From positions 1 through 7,629 of the forward strand of contig JAUNRP010000096.1 in NCBI GenBank assembly GCA_030544165.1: DNA of 7,629 bases, read 5' to 3'. This DNA comes from a bacterium (lineage in GTDB: Bacteria > Actinomycetota > Actinomycetes > Actinomycetales > Actinomycetaceae). A program made the position numbers and the translations under genes. The notes beneath the pieces are model-generated. The model ran no database searches. It was not told where the DNA came from and saw only the letters and a program-made list of their open reading frames with translations. Of the stretch, positions 6,641 through 7,629 are shown one piece after another (within the stretch, counting starts at the first letter, position 1; every line of letters begins with the position of its first letter).

Positions 6641-6678
6641 CGCACTCCCGGGCCGCGCGCGGCCCTTCCGCCCGGGAG
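6594..6678. repeat. Cluster of inverted repeats across the nusA/ylxR junction
   Basis: Three further perfect dyads follow the 28-bp palindrome. CCGCCGCGGCGG (6594-6605) is a 12-bp palindrome and GGGCCGCGCGCGGCCC (6650-6665) a 16-bp palindrome. CTCCCGGG (6645-6652) pairs with CCCGGGAG (6671-6678). The last two share bases and could form nested or alternative stems. They span the nusA stop and the first 15 or so codons of ylxR. High GC makes short dyads likely by chance, so the cluster is less certain than the 28-bp palindrome. Confidence 0.6.
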
Positions 6679-7028
6679 GCGATACACTGGACCAGGCCCT
6701 GATCCCGCCGGTGCGAACGTGCATCGGATGCGGTGAGCGGGCCTCCGCTACGAATCTGGTGCGGTGGATTGCGCGGGACGGGATCGTCCTGCTCGATCTG
6801 CGGCGCTGCGAGGAGGGGCGGGGGGCGTGGTTGCATCCCAGCAGCCAGTGCCTCGAACTCGCGGTGCGTCGCCGGGCGTTCGCCCGGGCCCTTCGGGTCC
6901 AGGTGGAGGTGGGCGGCGCCGCGGACCAGCTCCGGCTGGTCATGACCGATCACGAGGGCCACCCGGCCCCCGGACCCAAGGAAAGCGGGTTGGAAGCTGA
7001 TGGGCACCCGATGAGTACCCAGCGATGA
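6633..7028 (+). CDS. ylxR: YlxR-family RNA-binding protein (DUF448, RnpM type)
   Basis: This 131-aa protein belongs to the small basic family encoded between nusA and infB. Members bind RNA, and in Firmicutes the protein has been reported to modulate RNase P. The conserved core runs from about residue 26: PVRTCIGCGERA, then LVRWIARDG, and the signature GRGAWLHPSSQC followed by the basic helix LAVRRRAFARALR. The arginine often seen right after the second Cys of the first motif is Gly here. ATG6633 overlaps the nusA stop (ATGCCTGA, 8 nt), implying translational coupling; no good Shine-Dalgarno precedes it. GTG6711 is the only later start before the motif, but it would remove part of it. The first 25 residues are Pro/Arg-rich and not conserved. 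The C-terminal tail after about residue 98 looks disordered. Confidence 0.92.
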   Translation: MPDALPGRARPFRPGGDTLDQALIPPVRTCIGCGERASATNLVRWIARDGIVLLDLRRCEEGRGAWLHPSSQCLELAVRRRAFARALRVQVEVGGAADQLRLVMTDHEGHPAPGPKESGLEADGHPMSTQR

Positions 7029-7084
7029 GCTGCCACAACTAGGTGTCCGTTCCTGCCTCGGAACGGACCGAGACAGGAGAATCA
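7029..7084 (+). promoter_or_regulatory. infB leader with two mutually exclusive hairpins and the Shine-Dalgarno
   Basis: This 56-nt gap separates ylxR from infB. Hairpin A pairs GTCCGTTCC (7045-7053) with GGAACGGAC (7060-7068), 9 perfect bp around a 6-nt loop, with no T-run after it. Hairpin B pairs 7050-7061 with 7068-7079: 10 Watson-Crick pairs and one G-U, with one C-A mismatch at 7056/7073 and a loop at 7062-7067. It buries the infB Shine-Dalgarno AGGAG (7075-7079). A and B share bases and cannot coexist. A leaves the Shine-Dalgarno free. The base pairs are seen directly; the regulatory role is inference. Confidence 0.55.
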
Positions 7085-7629
7085 GTGTCGAAACTGCGTG
7101 TCCACGAGCTTGCCAAGCAGCTCGGTGTCGACAGCAAGACGGTGCTCGCCAAGCTGAACGAGCTCGGCGAGTACGTCAAGAACGCATCGTCCTCCCTCGA
7201 GGCGCCGGTGATCCGGCGTGTGAAGGAGTCAATGCCGCCGCCTGCGGAGAAGGCGGCGGAGAAGCCGGCAGCGAAGGCTGCCCCGGCGCCCAAGAAGCCC
7301 GCCGGCCCCACCCCGGGTCCCGTGGCACCCGCGGCCCCTGTGGCCGAGGAGCCCGAGGCACCCGCGCCGGCGGCACCCGCCGCGCCCGCCGCTCCCGCCC
7401 CCGCACCGCGGGCGGAGGAGTCCGTGGCGCCGGAGCCGGCAGCTCCCCCCACCACCCCTGACGACGACGCTCCGGCGGCTCCCGCCGCGGCCGCACCTCG
7501 TGCTCCGCGTCCGGGCGCTCCCGCGCCCTCGGCGCCCGGGCCCCGTCCCGGCGGTGGTGGCCAGCGCCAGGGTGGGCCGGGCGCCCCGCGCCCGGGGAAC
7601 AACCCGTTCGCCCCCTCGCAGGGCATGCC
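7085..7629 (+). CDS. infB: Translation initiation factor IF2, N-terminal part (runs off the window)
   Basis: IF2 is the GTPase that brings initiator tRNA to the 30S subunit and promotes 70S formation. Only the first 181 codons are present, and the GTPase core lies beyond the window. The opening MSKLRVHELAKQLGVDSKT is the typical IF2 N-terminal motif of actinobacteria, within the IF2_N-type small helical domain (about residues 1-48, ending VIRRVKES). A long low-complexity linker follows: Lys/Ala/Pro-rich, then Ala/Pro-rich with an acidic patch (DDDA). It turns Gly/Arg/Pro-rich (GPRPGGGGQRQGG) from about residue 156, as in other high-GC IF2 proteins. GTG7085 is set by AGGAG 5 nt upstream. It is the last visible gene of the rimP operon. 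Its leader may control translation, as described for 7029-7084. Confidence 0.96.
   Translation, partial: MSKLRVHELAKQLGVDSKTVLAKLNELGEYVKNASSSLEAPVIRRVKESMPPPAEKAAEKPAAKAAPAPKKPAGPTPGPVAPAAPVAEEPEAPAPAAPAAPAAPAPAPRAEESVAPEPAAPPTTPDDDAPAAPAAAAPRAPRPGAPAPSAPGPRPGGGGQRQGGPGAPRPGNNPFAPSQGM

Noticed and set aside
6683..6688. TACACT as a -10 element for ylxR or infB
   Set aside because: There is no -35 partner, it lies inside the ylxR coding region, and it is a single short match; the operon promoter upstream of rimP suffices.
5543..6943. A 466-aa minus-strand open frame across nusA and ylxR
   Set aside because: It lies antisense to two well-supported conserved genes, has no recognisable motif and has a shadow-like composition.
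1..7629. CRISPR array, insertion sequence, tRNA, rRNA, toxin-antitoxin or defence genes
   Set aside because: I looked for these on both strands and found no spaced repeats, transposase motifs, structural RNA signatures or such gene pairs; the content is housekeeping.

Overview
The window reads as a chromosomal housekeeping segment from a very high-GC actinobacterium. The evidence is the strong G/C third-position bias, several likely GTG starts, actinobacterial versions of IspG, ProRS, NusA and YlxR, and the gene order ispG - GNAT (DUF4081 type) - proS followed by rimP - nusA - ylxR - infB. A Micrococcales-like member is plausible, but I cannot fix the genus by eye.

Layout. Positions 1-137 are non-coding and G-rich, with a degenerate tandem repeat of about 44-50 bp and a run of G-tracts. 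A plus-strand group follows: ispG (isoprenoid precursor synthesis), a GNAT acetyltransferase starting 1 nt after the ispG stop, and proS (prolyl-tRNA synthetase with editing insert). Next comes one minus-strand gene for a predicted exported lipoprotein. It is convergent with proS, and the two stop codons share the 4-bp palindrome CTAG. From about 5060 the second plus-strand group starts: rimP (30S maturation), nusA (transcription elongation and termination), ylxR (small RNA-binding protein) and the N-terminal part of infB (IF2), which runs off the window end. rimP to infB is a classic co-transcribed transcription/translation cluster. Its genes are tightly packed: 2 nt between rimP and nusA, and an 8-nt overlap between nusA and ylxR.

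I see no mobile element, CRISPR array, tRNA or rRNA, defence system or new protein system. The gene content is ordinary. What stands out is non-coding or embedded structure. There is a perfect 28-bp palindrome inside the nusA 3' end, followed by further dyads across the nusA/ylxR junction. The infB leader can fold into two mutually exclusive hairpins, one of which covers the Shine-Dalgarno sequence. The region upstream of ispG is a G-rich repeat. The shared CTAG stop of proS and the lipoprotein gene is a smaller point. All folding and regulatory readings are inference from base complementarity checked by hand; no folding program or database search was run.
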